From positions 32,587,619 to 32,651,618 of the forward strand of contig OY754970.1 in NCBI GenBank assembly GCA_963576475.1: a DNA stretch of 64,000 nt. The letters are read 5' to 3'. Source of the DNA: Molanna angustata (taxonomy: Eukaryota; Arthropoda; Insecta; Trichoptera; Molannidae). Made by a program: the position numbers and the translations under genes. Numbering within the stretch: position 1 is the stretch's first letter; each line of letters opens with the position of its first letter. The notes beneath the pieces were generated by a model that saw only the letters and a list, made by a program, of their open reading frames with translations, made no database searches and was not told the DNA's origin. Below are positions 11,876 to 25,400 of the stretch, piece by piece.

Positions 11876-12290
11876 CGTGCTTCCACTGCTGGATGTAGGC
11901 CTCTTCCATACACTTCCACTCGTCTCTGTTTTTTCCCCTCCGTATCCAGGTTTTACCACATGATGGCCACTTGGACAATGTCGTCAGACCATCATTTAGG
12001 GGGTTTTCCAACTCTTCCTATTATTTGTCCAAACTCTCCACTGTAGTATTCTGGGTGCCCACCTAGTATCCCCTAGTCTGAGTGACCAGCCCGTTGCCAC
12101 TTTAATCCAGCAACACGATCCATTATATCGGCAACCTTAGTAAGGCGGCGCCTAATTTCTTTCGTATTTTGTCGCATGGACTCACGCCAAGCATCTGCAT
12201 TTCCATGGATCGCTGTGCAACTTTCAACTTATGGACACTTTTTGCTGTAAGGGTCGTTGTTTCCATGCCATATTATGTCATAACGAACAA
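11876..12290 (-). mobile_element. Decayed RTE/CR1-type LINE C-terminal fragment
   Basis: The plus strand reads as the complement of a LINE end (CTTCCACTGCTGGATGTAGG and following). Minus-strand frames give broken pieces of the region after the reverse transcriptase. Multiple stops interrupt it. The call rests on resemblance to common insect LINE tails and is not motif-complete. Confidence 0.45.
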
Positions 12291-12834
12291 TACACATGAA
12301 TCATACATTTTTCTTTTTAGGCATAGAGAGACTTCCTTGTTTTCAAAAACATGCCTCAATTTACCAAAAGCAGCCCAACCCAGGCCTATTCTTGTAGGTA
12401 ATTCTGGCGTTTGGTTTCTTTTTCCGAGTTTTATCATGTGACCATTGTAAACATATTTAACCATTTAAATTCTAAAAAAAAGATCATGATGATTCGAATA
12501 ATATATCCATCACATCGCTTTTTCTTTATTTGAATACATAATTTGAACAGGAAACATTGGCAAAATAACATTCTGCTCTGATACTTTACATTATACATTT
12601 TCATCTGTGAGTTTATCTTGTGTATCCACCATAAGTACAAAATTAATACTTAACACGCATATTTTTCCCTTTTCATTAATCAAGCGTATCATACTGCGGC
12701 TTCATTTCCAAGACGAATGTATTTATGGAGAGCATGATCATACTGCATACTAAATAAACACGATGGTCTTTTGAATATAATGTACGTGTACGCCGTATTA
12801 CTTATCGTGTGCATATTTAATACATACTCGCTTA

Positions 12835-12861
12835 CATTGTTAGCAGTGCCTGCTAACAATG
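12835..12861. other. Perfect 12-bp hairpin upstream of the first milton exon
   Basis: CATTGTTAGCAG and CTGCTAACAATG flank a 3-base loop. It lies about 145 bases before the candidate initiator of the 13 kb promoter. It could be a cruciform or protein-binding site, or chance. Confidence 0.6.
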
Positions 12862-12989
12862 ACGCTATCTAGTGGCTTTCATGTAGACATGCCCTGCACG
12901 TGGTGCTTAAGACATGTGATCTCTGTGTTTGTAGATAAATTGCTATTTACCCGATAAAATCTTACGTAGGTACCTACTGTGCCGTACCG

Positions 12990-13467
12990 GTACGGTCAAT
13001 CTTTCAGTCGTTCGCGGTTGCTTTTGGTAGAGGAACTGACCATACCTCTTCTGATGAACGGTATTGAATTCAGAGTTGCGGTGAAATCCAAGGATTCCGC
13101 CCGAGGTTAGTAGGTATTTATTTATCGACTACTTCTACTAGGGACAGGTCCCGACTATACTCTTATCTCCTCGACAATGTACGACTTGATTCGTATCGTA
13201 TGATAACAGCGACAGTGATATTTGAGTTGTTGATTAGTTCGGTTTTGTATTGGTATGTAATTTAATTGAAGTCTCATTTTTCTAATAGCCCAACAATAGA
13301 ACTAATTTGTTTGATAGTAAAGTGAATAATTAATCATCGGTGATTATAATCTCGTATTGAGTTTGTTTACTAGTGAGATAACACGAGTTGTGCAGTGGTA
13401 TTGTTTGAAAATAGAAGTACAGTGAAGGTGTGATCCCGTGAAATCCCTCCGCGGTGGATAGGGTCAG
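12990..13467 (+). promoter_or_regulatory. milt: Candidate milton promoter 1 and 5' UTR
   Basis: Composition becomes less AT-rich at about 12980. An arthropod-type initiator TCAGTCGTT begins at 13004, and coding starts at 13468. A possible 5' UTR donor (CCCGAG|GTTAGT) is near 13103, so the UTR may be spliced. Transcript start evidence is needed to choose. Confidence 0.35.
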
Positions 13468-13909
13468 ATGAGCAACAGCCGTCGTCGGGACTCCTCGTCG
13501 TCGTCTTACGCCGGCCCAGCCGATCGAAACTCTCGGGAGGAAGACAACTCCGGCCCCAGACGGTGGCTGGCCGACCTCATACACCTGACGGATCGGCTCG
13601 TGCAAAAGACCGCCAGGTTCGAGAGGATATCGGAGGGGGCGCAGGTCTGGGATCCGGAGTGCGAGAGTGACCGTCCCGTCGAGGAGAAGGTTCTCGAGAG
13701 CGAGGAGGTCATCGTAGGTAGAGAGGCCAGCGAAGATTTCCTCTCTTTGGTCAGATATCCCTCGCCGAGTGTCGAGGAGTTCCCGCCTCTAGACGACGAC
13801 TATCTCCGGGAATGCTTGGGAGAGTATCCGGACTTTCTCTATCACATCGCCCGAAACAGGCACGGGTTGCTGTACTTCAGAGTCATCAGGAGCCTTTTGC
13901 TCGACAAAG
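13468..13909 (+). CDS. milt: milton alternative first exon A
   Basis: An ATG at 13468 opens 147 codons, ending in AAAG|GTAGCT with one spare base (phase 1). That base joins the TC at 39521 to make the valine before LCSNRV. The N-terminus starts [17 protein letters not shown], is rich in S, R, D and E, and ends [22 protein letters not shown] content is far above the flanks. The frame continues past the donor to 14037, but that tail is AT-rich intron. No named domain was recognised. Confidence 0.85.
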
Positions 13910-16900
13910 GTAGCTACCATTTATATAAATTTCCCACTTTCACATCATTCATTTCAGTCATAAATCGTTTCGTATATTTCATATTTAGGCAACTACAAAA
14001 TGTAAGTACCTATACTAAATTATTTTTTCAATTGTAAAATACAGTTATTCATCCAGATATAATATAATACAAATAAAGGTACAAACAAAAATACTTAAAC
14101 CTAGATGCAAACGTAAACTGCTTCACTAGGTTAAGAACCTGTTTATGATTTTATATAATATTGTATGTATGATATTAGTGTGTGTTTAGCGCATGTGTTT
14201 GTGTTTATCGTTTAACGTTTTCGTATAGTTATTTATGATAATAAATCAACCATTAAACGTACCTATTGATATTTAACCTGTTTAGCCTGAAATACGCGTT
14301 CTGTTCTATAATGTTTATTCTTTTTATAAAAGAAACAGTTTTATTCTGCACAATAAATATATTTATAAAACAATCTTTATATTATCAAGGTTAACAGTTT
14401 ACAATCTTCTATGACAGAAGCTTACATAATTTTCTTAAAACAAAAGACAATACCCATATTCAAAATCATATTAATCTAAAATTGGAACACATAATATTTT
14501 GTAGATACCACTATAATTAAATTATGTTTTAGGTACCTACCACTAAATTCATACATTACATGTTCCAATACAATTAGAAAAATTTTCATTTTCATTTTTG
14601 GAATTTCTTATAAATTAGCAATTACAACACTATGAAGTTTTGCATCTCAAACGCCGTCTCTATCACTAAAATTATAAGATTTTGGTATACGTTGATCAGC
14701 TGATCGGAACATGATGCTTCATGAAATGTTTACATAGATCCATTATGATCTACAAAATTTTACGTTCGGTTTGTGACAGAGTTTTTACTTAACACATAAT
14801 ATCGTGTATTATGTAATAAATAATGTATTCAGAAAACTTATCGCCGGAAATGTAATGCCATGCCATAAAATTACTACCTTGCAAGGTTGGAATTTTGTAT
14901 GCACAAAGTATCTAAAAACGATTGCGAAATAATGTGATTATAACAGAGTAATAAAATTTATATTAGGGATGTGTCAGAATCGGTTAATCGAATCAATTTG
15001 GAGACAAATCACAATCTCCAATAACTTCTCTTGTCAAGTTTATTCAATCTCAAAAGGATTGTCGAATAATGATTTTATTTTCTACTGCCAACAAATATAT
15101 GGACTACAAGTCTATCAGTCTTATAAATTAAAGGTGTCCACTTTGTCAATATTTGTAGTCTATAATCATTTTTTTTTTCTACCAATTTATGCACCCTCGT
15201 TATCCGATTTTTCATTACTGAATAATTTAAATATTTTTCGAGACTGAATTTCACAATTTTCTTTTTGTATCGTGTCGATGTCTTAATTCGATCATTTACT
15301 GCAGTCATCGATTAATCCATGTATCGAAACACCCCTAATAAATAACGCTAATTTGAGATAAAAAATACATCATACCTGCATTGAATTATTTAAAATATTA
15401 CATATCTTGATAAATTATTTTCTTTGTTCGACATCACATAGTTGTATTGTTATCTGGGTGACGATTATTTTAAATAATACGTAACTATTGACATACGTAT
15501 TTGTTATATAATTAAAATAACCCTTATATTTCTGTTGTATTACAGGAATTATTCCTACTTTTGACAGTCAAAGATACAATCTTTCTTCGGCCGACCCTTA
15601 CATCTCATTCCACTATTCAGACCTGTATATTTGTTTAATTAGACGTTCATCTTTCATTCCTTCTGTGTTCGAACCATCGTTACATTATTTAACCGATTTC
15701 CTAAAATGGAGGAGGTTATCAAATTAGACGTGATTTTTTTATGTATGTTCAGCGATAACTTTATACTACGTTGTCCGATTAAGATAATTCTTTTGTCATT
15801 AGAAATGAAATCTTCCTTTTAGTTCCATTTTAATTTGGTCAAGATCTGATGATGAGATCCATGACGAAATCATCAAAAATCGAAATTGATAAAATCAGCG
15901 ATAATTCTTTACCACGTCGACCGGAATTCGATGATTCCTTTTTCATTCGAAAGGGATTACTTCTGAGTTGGTTCCATCAGAAATAAGCGAAGAGATTTGA
16001 TGATGGGAATCATGAGAAATCATGAATCTCATCAACTTATGATTTGATGTATGGAAGTTAATATTACTACATACATACCATCACGCCGTGTCTCTCGTGG
16101 GATTGGCAGAGAGAAACGAATGCCACATTTTTCTATATTGAAAAACGTTCATTATGAAGTCGTTTTTTATATGAAAGATTATTTTACTGACAAAATCTCT
16201 TAAAATCATACATTCTTGTCTTATTTATTCATTTATTAACTTAATCTATTATAAATTCAAAAGCCATCAGATTGACGAATTTTCTATGTTATGTCCAAAT
16301 GTCTATTATAACTTATGACTGTATGACACGACGACTGGTAAATTTAAACTTTAATAATAGAACAAGAATTAGCGACTGCCAGACATAATATTATATAGAC
16401 CAGAATTACGTCATAGTATAAAGACTTTTTTTATATTTACTACGGAAGGCTATTAGAAATCACGCCTTCCATTGACAGACACTTTGCTTACAAACAATTT
16501 ATTAAACTGATCGGCGTAAATCTTGCAGTTGCTGGCTTTTGTTCTATAATATTTGTTCGCAGTCCTATCTAAAAACACGATATCAAAGTATTTATTACTA
16601 GCTTTTATGTCCCGCCGTTGGCCAAGAATGTAAATTAGTGAAGGAATAAGCAATCGTTTATATAATATTGTCACAAAAAATATTTGCTAATTCGTAGTAT
16701 GAAAAGTAGTTTGAAATTTAATTGAGTTTAAGCGATGTAAAATGTTCAAGTGATGGCCACAACCCATTTGTTTTTATATATAAGTAGGTACATACAATTT
16801 CTGCACGCATGGACTATGGTAAATGGTTTTAAATATGACTGATTATAAAGAGACAACGTTGTAAAGAGTTTGGATTTGGCCACAACCCCTATTTATATAT

Positions 16901-19369
16901 ATTGTCATAAACGCAAATGTGTTTTAAATATTTAGTAATTTTGGATGATGAGAAATGGCTTAAAAATTAAATAAACAAAAGTACTGAATAGATTCTAGTG
17001 TTGGTCACATCCCATTCGTTTTTATATTTTTCGTCAAGTGTGCATACCTATAGATTATTATATTTTTGCACAATAAAACTGATCTACATTACAGAAGAAG
17101 ACTTAAATAGTTTTTAATTTGAATATAAACGTTGTGAAGAGTCCAGTAATGGCCACAACCCCGATTTTTTATTATATTGTCATCAAAATCAAATATGTAG
17201 TTATTGAAAATTAAGCAATATATGATGATAAAATAAATGGTGTAAATTTCGATTGAAAAAAAGTATTGAGAAGATTCTAGTGATGGTCACATTCCATTCG
17301 CGTTATGTATTTTCGTCAAGTGTGCATGTTGTTTATAATATTTCTATACAATAGACTATAAGACTTAAAACTAACCCAAAAGACTAAATGAAAAAAAGAA
17401 TAAGTATAAGACTATAACAAATAGTTTGTAATAAAAACTGACCCAATGGTCTACATAAAAAATGCAATAGAAGAATTACACAATAGTAAATGTATTATAT
17501 AAAAAAACTGACCAAATGGTCTTCATAAAAGAAGAAGAAGATGAATTGAAATATAGGAAATATTTTATATAAAATTCACCCAACGTCTACATTAAATAAG
17601 AAAACGAAGAATTAGACTAAAGGAAATAGTTTGTATAAAAACTAACCAATAGATCTACAAAAAATAAGAAAAAGAAGAATTAGACTATAGAAAGTAGTTA
17701 ATATAAAAACTGACCCAAAGGTCTACATATTAGAAGAATAATTATACGTCAGGAAATAGATTGTATAAAAACTAACGCAAAGGTCAACATAAAAGAAGAC
17801 GAAGAAGAATTATACTAAAGGAAAAGTTTGCATGAAAACTCTCTCCCTTGGTCTACATAAAAGAGGAAAAATTAGACTATAGGAAGTTAGTTTATACAAA
17901 ATTCAACAAAGGTCTACATAAAATTAGAAAAAGAAGAAATACGTTAAAAGAAATAGTTGGTATCAAAACTGGCCCAGAGGTCTACATAAAATAAGAAGAA
18001 AAAGAATTAGATAATAGGAATAAGTTTGTATAAAAACTCACCCAAAGGGCTACATAAAAGAAGAGGAAGAAGATGAATTAGACTATAGGAAATAGTTTGT
18101 ATAAAAACTCACCCAAGGTCTACATAAATTAAGAAAAAGAAAAATTAGACTATAGGAAATGGTTTATTTATGAACTGTACCAAATGACTTCACAAAAGAA
18201 GAGGAAGAAGAATTAAACTCCAAGAAATAGTTTGTATAAAAAATCACCCAAAGGTCTATTTATTTATTTATACATCTTCTTGTACACAATATAAACAAAT
18301 ATAATTGTACACTGGCGGGCTTATTGCCATTAGGCAATTTCTTCCAACCAACCAGATTACAAAGTATGACAACATTGTATATGTACAACAGCAAATAAAA
18401 AAGAGTAAAAGAAATCAAAGAAAATTCGTATAATACTTAAATACTATTAAAACAAAAATACTACTTAAATAAAAGAAGAATTTCACTATAGGAAATAGTT
18501 TGTAGATTGAATGACATGTGTATTGTAGTTAACCTAAGATAGTTTAATAATTTTCCTATACGAAATTAGTATATTGTTGGTTTTTAAGTAGTATTAGGTA
18601 TGTAGGTACCTACCTACAATGATGTTCTAAATTAATTCGAATTCGATTTATAACAAATTTTATTTGAATATCAGAATGTGTCCGTTACCATAGTAACCAT
18701 AGAACATGTAAAAAATATCAAATGGTTTGTAGACATTTTTTGAATAATATGTAGGTACCTACATTGGTTTGTTCGATGCCATAAAAATGAAAATTGTCCG
18801 AAATATCAAATATTATATACAAATTATGCAATTTTATTATGCCTATATCTTTACTAATAATTAACAGACTTTTACAATATACGTCTTAAAACTTGCTGTA
18901 ATGTCTTGTGTTTCATTTTATTATTTCATAATTACATTTATTTCAAAGGTTTATTATTTTCAAGAACATATTCATTCGGTAGGAAAATGAAATATTGTAT
19001 GAAAAGATATTAAAATGGCGGCGTTTATGTACAAAAGGCTTACTTTAAAAATAAGTTAAACATTATAATTATACCAAATATTCACCATGTTTTTCACTTA
19101 AACGCTAAGTTATACTTCAAAATATATTTTTTTTGTGTAAATACCTACTTCTAACTTTTAAACTAACAGATATTTGCGTGCAAAATGTACACTTTTTTGA
19201 CAGATACGACTTGGAAAATTTTGTATGAAAAAAATAATTATTTAAATATTTTTAAAATTCAGCATTTTTATCGCATTCTTTTTAGCGTGACACTGCATCA
19301 GGTATACTGGTACATGTTCGCACTTAAATTAGATTTTTAGATGCTCTTGGTTTTTCAGAAGGCGTGAGA

Positions 19370-19422
<53 letters not shown>

Positions 19423-22400
19423 ACACACACACACACACATACACTAACATTTTGATTGCTTTATTACTTTAGATAATTCATCGCTATGTAATCAAATTTG
19501 ATATGCGTTACATCGTTCAGACCACGAATTTACCTGCATGGTTTTGTCTATGTGATAACATAATGTCCCGCATATGTTTTTATTTGATTTATTTTTGAAA
19601 AGGGGATTACACTTTTGTATTATTCAACTCGCATATTTTAGTATCATCTTGTATCAGAGGTGGACAAAGTTTACATACTTTACATAACCATCCTTAGTCC
19701 CTCATCTTTCTAATGCTCCTAAACTAGAATATTTTTTCAGTGTCATCAGTAAATTATTTCCGTAGTATATTTACAAAAAGCATTCTGTTTTTCTTTCATA
19801 TAAAATAACTATAATGTAGTTTTGTATATCCCCCATAAGAGATTGCTCTAAATAATGACTAATATTAGCGGTGTTTAGTAGACGGCTGTCAATAACTTTA
19901 AAAACAGGTCGCTCGTTGTGGTTAAAAGTTTGGACACCCATGTTATGATATAATGATAACCAACGTTGACATGATTTCAATTTAAAACTCAAGCTTTCGA
20001 ATTAGATACCTATCCGTATTATTTTTCTCGACTTAATATTAGGTACGTTTAATTAATAAGTGTGTAATTAATTTATCGGTTGACTGCCAGGAATTGCATA
20101 GGGGCAATGATGTCACCACATTATGCTATAGATAATATGTATTTAGATAATTCATGTTGATAACATAAGTCTTTGATGACATTCGTCATCAAAGTAATTA
20201 TTTTTTTCCTTAGATAATTTAAAGGAACACTGTTTCTATTCTATTACTGTACTGTTTGTTTTAGACGTCTTAAAACAAAATATTAAATTATTTTTTATGC
20301 AGATTCGCATTGTCTTCAGTCTTAGTTTTCAGTTGGAATGTAGACCACTCTACCCCCAAATAATGATATTTTACTGACTGATACCGGCCATTATGAGCAG
20401 TAAAATAAAACCTTTTTTTTCGTTTTGAATCTGCGTTATCATTGATTATATTTTGACTGCAATTTTTCTACTCATTTTTCTTTTCACTCTTTGAATGCTG
20501 ATCTTAGACAGACTGTTACCGGTAAGTGTAATTTTATAATAAATAGTGAAACTTTTGTTTTTTTTTCCGCAGGGATATAAGGATTAGGATTCAGACTTTA
20601 GAAATCTTTTATAATAAGATTAATTGATCAAATTGCGTATATTATTACAAAAATTAATGACAGTTTCATACTAAACTTTTATCTTTCATACTAAACTATC
20701 AAACGAAATTTTATGATAGAATGTAGAGTAAGGTTAGATAATGAGCGAGTAATAATTTATACAAGATTAAGACAAGATAATAACGTATTAAGATCGTGAC
20801 ATGAGTAGCTCTACTGTTCTAATCACGATTAATCGATGGATCTAACCCGACAATTATTTTATTTTTACTAATTGAATAACTTATGATTTGTATTATTTGT
20901 CAAACATTCACTGTATAGCTTGACGTTTGCTATTATTTCTTTCTTTAATTGGGTATGTGTGTGTTATTACAGTTTTTTGAACCTGTTATAAATTAGTATC
21001 TAAACGTGCTAATGTTTACATGTCTTTATGCAAACATCACGAAGGGAATGAGGCAATAATTGATGATAATATATTGATTGATATGTTTTACATATGTATG
21101 TACCGGGTAGGTTAACAGAATCGCATGTCTAAAATGCTTCAAGATGATCTCAACATATTACCCGATAATTACTTATATAATTTCCATATCGATTAAAATT
21201 TCTTCCAAAGCAATTATTATAGTTCAAACGAATATTTTCACATTTATATAATTCTGCTTAGGTAATAATTATCTCTTCAGTTTTGGCTTTCCTTTGATAA
21301 CCATCACAGTCTATTCGTTTTTGTTTCTTGAACTCGATTATGGCTGACAAAAGATTTTGTTTTCATATACGTAATCAGTTTCACACTATCTCTTCCGTCT
21401 TTCTCGAGTGTTCTTGAGAAAATGTATACGAAAAGATCAAATACCTGCTAAGATATGGATTTAAGTGTGTAATCGTGTGAAGTTTGTATTTAATAGGTCT
21501 ATAAGTAGATTATAATAATAATAATAAACACTTCCTTGCACCCTGCCCAAGTGTGGTAATTTCTTCCAGTGTTTCCAGCCCAGAGAAAATTAATTATTAA
21601 TCGGGGGAATCCTGGGGATCGAACTCCAGGGTGCCCCCGCGGAAACAAAACGGCACAGTTGGTAAGCCGTTTGTTTCATAGTTGCTCTTATCAAATTTAT
21701 TATAAAGTTGTATATTTACTTTATTTTTAAAAACAAATATCCTGTTTATTTTCCTTCTATTTTTGTTGCAATTAAAAGAAGGATATATTTTACATAATGG
21801 TATTCAATGGTGAGTCGAGTTAGGTACTAGTTTTTGTAAAATAAAAAAAATATTTTTTCTTTATTATGTAAAAGTGTACGAGTACTCATCTTTTGAAAAA
21901 TGAATTTAAAAAAATGAACCTTACAAAAAATACAAAAATAAAAAAATACTGAAAAAAGAAGAGAAATAACACTTATCATAGCAAGGAAGGAGGAAGGGAA
22001 GGAGGGAATCGAATGACGTAGAAAAAATATTCAGGAATTTTATAAATACCTATATATATTTTTAATACTTACTTTTTAGATTGAGATGACGTACCTTTAT
22101 TCCATAGCATAAAAATGCATAATTTTAAAATGATCAAATGAATGCTTGCTGGGAAAAAATATATCGATTGGTTGTCTCTTTTTTTTTTTTTTTTTAACAT
22201 GTCTACGTAGGGGACGCCAGCTATTAGGATTTGGGTCCATTTTACTCTTCCGAAGAAGCGCACTACGTAGCGTTGGGAGGGGTTTGCAATCTAGAAAAGA
22301 GTTTATTAATTCGGATTTTAAAAAGACCCGGGTTGTACGAAGATGGAAACACAGAATTCGGAAGATCGTTCCACAGTCGGGCTGCTGAGTTAATAAAGGA

Positions 22401-25400
22401 GTTGAAACTCTACTCTTGCCCCACTAGGGACACGGCGGCCTTAAGATTTGTTTGTTTGTATATACCTGTACAATTATTTATGTTATTAGACTCCCCCCCC
22501 TCCTCCTCCCATTAAAGACGGATGAGGAAGTTTTGTGTGATATACCTATGTATATAACAGCAGTTACGTGAACTGTTGAACTGCAGTGAGAAAATCGATA
22601 CAATACTTAATATGATGTAGGTATTATAATTAGGTATATCCATCTTCTTATTTCTCACCTCATTATTATTACAGTTTGAAACAATACTCACTCATATATC
22701 GGAGATGGTTTTTATTTCTTTGATCTTATCACGACAATATAATAACAACGCCCTCAACTCAAACCGTTATCGATACGTTATAAATAGTTATAATTATTTT
22801 AACGGAATCAATACATTGTTTTATTTTGTTCTCTATTTAAAGTTGTAGTGATGTGCAAATGTAAATTATACTATCAGACTTATGAAAACCAAGAAAATGA
22901 AACTTTTATGTAATGCCCCTTTGAAAATCATAATTGTTAATAAATTTACGCTTCATGATTATGCTGATTTTTTTTTCACAAAACATCACGTTTATATAAA
23001 TATTAAATTTCACATGGAACATACTAGGTACTTACCTATATTGTAAAATACTTATCTACTAAACTAAATCAGTCTTTTTGTTATTATTTTATTTTATATA
23101 TTTAAGTAAACAAAGCAATACACACATAACAAAAAAATGCCAACAAAGTTTAAATTGTGTTACCTAGCTCATGTTCATATTAAGATAGAAAATTTATAAT
23201 TGAAACTGAAAAAGTAAAAGAAAAAACTGAATAAGTTATGCTTGATTAATGGGAAAAAGGAAAATGGAGACAATAAGGGGGGGGGGAGCGAAAATTATTA
23301 TGAAAACTGACTGTATTTTATTAAGACAATTGTATCCATTGTTTTTTATTTGGTTTAGCACGAAAAATATTCAGTTTTTTTTATTTTTCGAATCATAAAA
23401 TGTCAATTATTGCGACAGTCAGTTGTTCAATGAATCAAATAGAACCATCACCATTTTTTCTATTTATTACTTTACGAGGTATTACAAGATCAGTTCATCG
23501 ATATAAACTTTTTTAACACTCAGTTTAACTTAATTGTTATGTTGGCATATCCTTAATAGTTTTGTAAATGAACAAACCAATTTTTAAATGGTCCTGCGCC
23601 CGTATCGGCGTGAATGACTGGTTCGTTAAATCACCACCTTATTTCATTAAATATTGAAGACTCGATCTTTGTCTTGCATTTTGAGCATCACTTTCAAGTA
23701 CCTTCTGTGTACATACTATATGTAAGTACACAACCTAACCTTTTCGGTGTTTGCTTCAACATATTTCAATGTGTGTCTACTCTTCCCGTTATTAAATATA
23801 TTGTTTGTATTTTATCGGTCCTATGTACTTATGGCCTCTATACATATTCCCATCAGTGAAATTCCAGTCAACTAACGGTATATTGTCGTGTCGTAACCAA
23901 AAGAATGAAAACAATAACATATAAGTATTTTAATTAAGCACTTATTGTTAATTTAATATGCCTGCGTTATGCGTATTGTTAATTATTGTGTTTTTGGATT
24001 ACTTCTTCAGGATTGTACTATACGTAGATCTTGACAAGTTAGAGAATGCGGGTGACAGTTTTACACAACACGGTTGCAAAGGTCAGGGCAAGAATGAGAC
24101 GCAATACACTACATAATGTCGAACGTCAACTGATTTTATTGGTTGATTTAAATCAGAGTATGTCATTGTTTTTAAATTGGTGTGTGCACATCCGACGTCA
24201 TTATTAGTTGATTCGAATCAGAGTGTATAGATGCCGCCAAACCTCTTGAACCTTTTCGGCGTGGAGGGGGATGGTTTGCAACCCAGCAAAAAGACACAAA
24301 TTTTGCGATCTGCGCACCCACGTGACGGGTTTAAGTTTTACGATAACTATATCACTGTTCTACAATAATTTGTATGTCCAGTTTACGGGTGATGTCACCC
24401 GCATTCTTTCGTTTGGCGAGCTCTTCAATTGACTTTTCGTTTCGTTAGATGATGGTTTAGTGGTATGATGGTCCACCCAACTTGTGGCCCCAGGTTCAAA
24501 TTCTGTGTCTACCGATTTCGTTCATTTTGATCGCTCGTTTATTTCAGAACATGTATAAAAACGTTCCTACTTGTTTTAAAGACATATTCGCTTTTTTAAA
24601 TATATCTAATACCACCCGAAATAGTAAAACATTTACTTGAGCTTATTTATTTTTTTGACACATCAAATCAATAAGAAAAACCTTCGTGTCAGGTATGGCC
24701 TGAATCTTTTATGTTTATTTTTTATGCCATTGTAGTTTTGATTCTCAGCATTAAAGGTATAACTTTAAAATGTTGGACGATATTGCAACTTTGTGAATAT
24801 TTTTTTATTGTTATTTAGATTTAATTATTCGAGCTGGTATTCCAAGTTGCTACTTACATGTTTTTATAAAACAAAAAAAAAAACAATTGAGGTAGGTACT
24901 TAACTTACTTTTTATTTTATTCACATATTCTGGCAACTATCTTTTGTGTATAAAATTTGTATGTATCATAGTTTGTATTATTTTATGACTGCATTAACTT
25001 TTATTTACACACACTTAATATTTTAGTTAGGTGATGGCTTCCGGCTATTTGATGGTTTTAAAAATATGCCCTGTGAATTTTCTTAAATAGATGAGTAATA
25101 CCTACTATCTGCTATTAAATTTATTAACAACTCCGCTGTGTGTATAGGCAATAATTATTTTAATGGGTAGCAAAGGTTATTTGTTTATATTTTAATACGA
25201 CAATTATATTATGTAGGTCGTTCACATGCATAATATTTTTATAACAATAAAGACGATACGGGATAATTCACACAAATATCAACGCTAATTTACATTAGAA
25301 CCATATTTATTGTTTATACGCTCCAAATCGCCTATAAACGACTTATAATGATATGTTTTGACTTTCTTATTTAAATAAACAAGATTTTTTGATTGAATTG

